From NCBI GenBank assembly GCA_017395715.1, contig JAFQNZ010000089.1, positions 1 through 6,049 on the forward strand: a stretch of DNA of 6,049 bases. The letters run 5' to 3'. This document shows, piece after piece, positions 5,520-6,049 of this stretch. The translations under genes and the position numbers were made by a program. Positions within the stretch are counted from its first letter, which is position 1. Each line of letters begins with the position of its first letter. A model generated the notes under the pieces. The model saw only the letters and a program-made list of their open reading frames with translations. It made no database searches and had not been told where the DNA came from. This DNA comes from Clostridia bacterium. Lineage in GTDB: Bacteria > Bacillota > Clostridia > Oscillospirales > CAG-272.

Positions 5520-6049
5520 GTGAGTTATACAGACAAAAAAATATTGATCATCAGTCACAATCCGTTGAGTCAAGTCAATAATAACGGCAAAACTTTAGCA
5601 TCGATTTTTGACGGCGTACCGCAGGAACATATCTATCAGATCTATCTGAATCACGATAGTCCCGACTATAGCGAGACCTGTCATTATTTGCAGCTGAACG
5701 AGAAGCAGATCATAGGTTCGGTTCTGAAGCTGAAAAATCTCTGCTGTCAAGAAGTTTGCGCAACACCCGGCAGGGTTTCATCTGCGGTAATCAGAAAAAG
5801 TCACTTTGCCATCCATACGAAACGGCTTTTGCGCGAATGTGTTTGGAAATTCGCCATTTGGAAACCGAAGCTGAAACGGTGGCTGAGTGATAAGTCGTTT
5901 GATGTTGTGTTTTTTATGGCGGGAGACGGTATGTTTGCCTATGATGTTTACCGTTTTGTTATGAAAAATATCTCCGCGAAGGGCTGTCTGTTTTTTACCG
6001 ATGATTACATCATCGGCAAGATCTCGCGGTCTTTGGCGGCTTCTGTCAG
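5520..6049 (+). CDS. Glycosyltransferase-like protein of an exopolysaccharide cluster, N-terminal part (3' end outside window)
   Basis: An open frame starts at GTG 5520 and runs to the window edge without a stop, giving 176 codons. AAAGAGAG (5505-5512) lies 7 nt ahead as a ribosome site, and an in-frame TAG at 5496 limits any longer start to TTG 5502. The N-terminus, KKILIISHNPLSQVNNNGKT (residues 6-25), followed by IYQIYLNHDSPD and CHYLQLNEKQII, resembles the start of family 4-type glycosyltransferases in Firmicute polysaccharide clusters, where a strand-loop with NNGKT is followed by an aQLY...PD...C.Y segment. FDVVFFMAGDG (about 136-146) and GCLFFTDDYI (about 160-169) fit alternating Rossmann strands. 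The conserved donor-binding half would lie beyond the window, so the call rests on the N-terminal half only. Spacing of 46 bp with no terminator suggests co-transcription with the glycosyltransferase upstream. Confidence 0.7.
   Translation, partial: MSYTDKKILIISHNPLSQVNNNGKTLASIFDGVPQEHIYQIYLNHDSPDYSETCHYLQLNEKQIIGSVLKLKNLCCQEVCATPGRVSSAVIRKSHFAIHTKRLLRECVWKFAIWKPKLKRWLSDKSFDVVFFMAGDGMFAYDVYRFVMKNISAKGCLFFTDDYIIGKISRSLAASV

Overview
The window looks like chromosomal DNA of an anaerobic, Gram-positive gut-type bacterium of the class Clostridia, possibly near Oscillospiraceae. This is inferred from strong GGAGG ribosome sites, extended -10 promoters (TGG before TATAAT or TACAAT), short intrinsic terminators with T-tracts, and two lipoproteins with Thr-rich stalks. 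The assignment is by general resemblance only. All recognisable genes are on the + strand, and no mobile element, RNA gene or CRISPR array was seen.

Region 1 (1-1974). The 3' part of a Nif3/DUF34-type metal protein gene is followed after 23 bp by a gene for a lipid-anchored SGNH/GDSL hydrolase. Nothing resembling a terminator lies between them, so they are probably co-transcribed. An intrinsic terminator closes the unit.

Region 2 (1994-3970). A near-consensus sigma-A promoter drives a single gene for a lipid-anchored calcineurin-like phosphoesterase with a complete metal-binding motif set, a Thr-rich stalk and an unassigned, cysteine-rich C-terminal module. A perfect 18-bp hairpin ends the unit. 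The two lipoproteins share one plan: lipobox, Thr-rich stalk, then enzyme domain. Both would act on the outer face of the membrane.

Region 3 (3971-6049). Two further terminator-like hairpins are followed by a new promoter, a leader of about 114 nt, a GT4 glycosyltransferase gene of the WbuB-like type, and the first 176 codons of a second glycosyltransferase-like gene that runs off the window. This looks like the start of a surface or exopolysaccharide operon.

Together the window holds two surface-tethered hydrolases (ester and phosphoester) beside the start of a polysaccharide assembly operon. A link between them, such as editing of surface glycan substituents, is plausible but is only inferred from adjacency. 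I found no clear evidence of a wholly new system. The most open items are the unassigned domains of the two lipoproteins and the leader of the glycosyltransferase operon.
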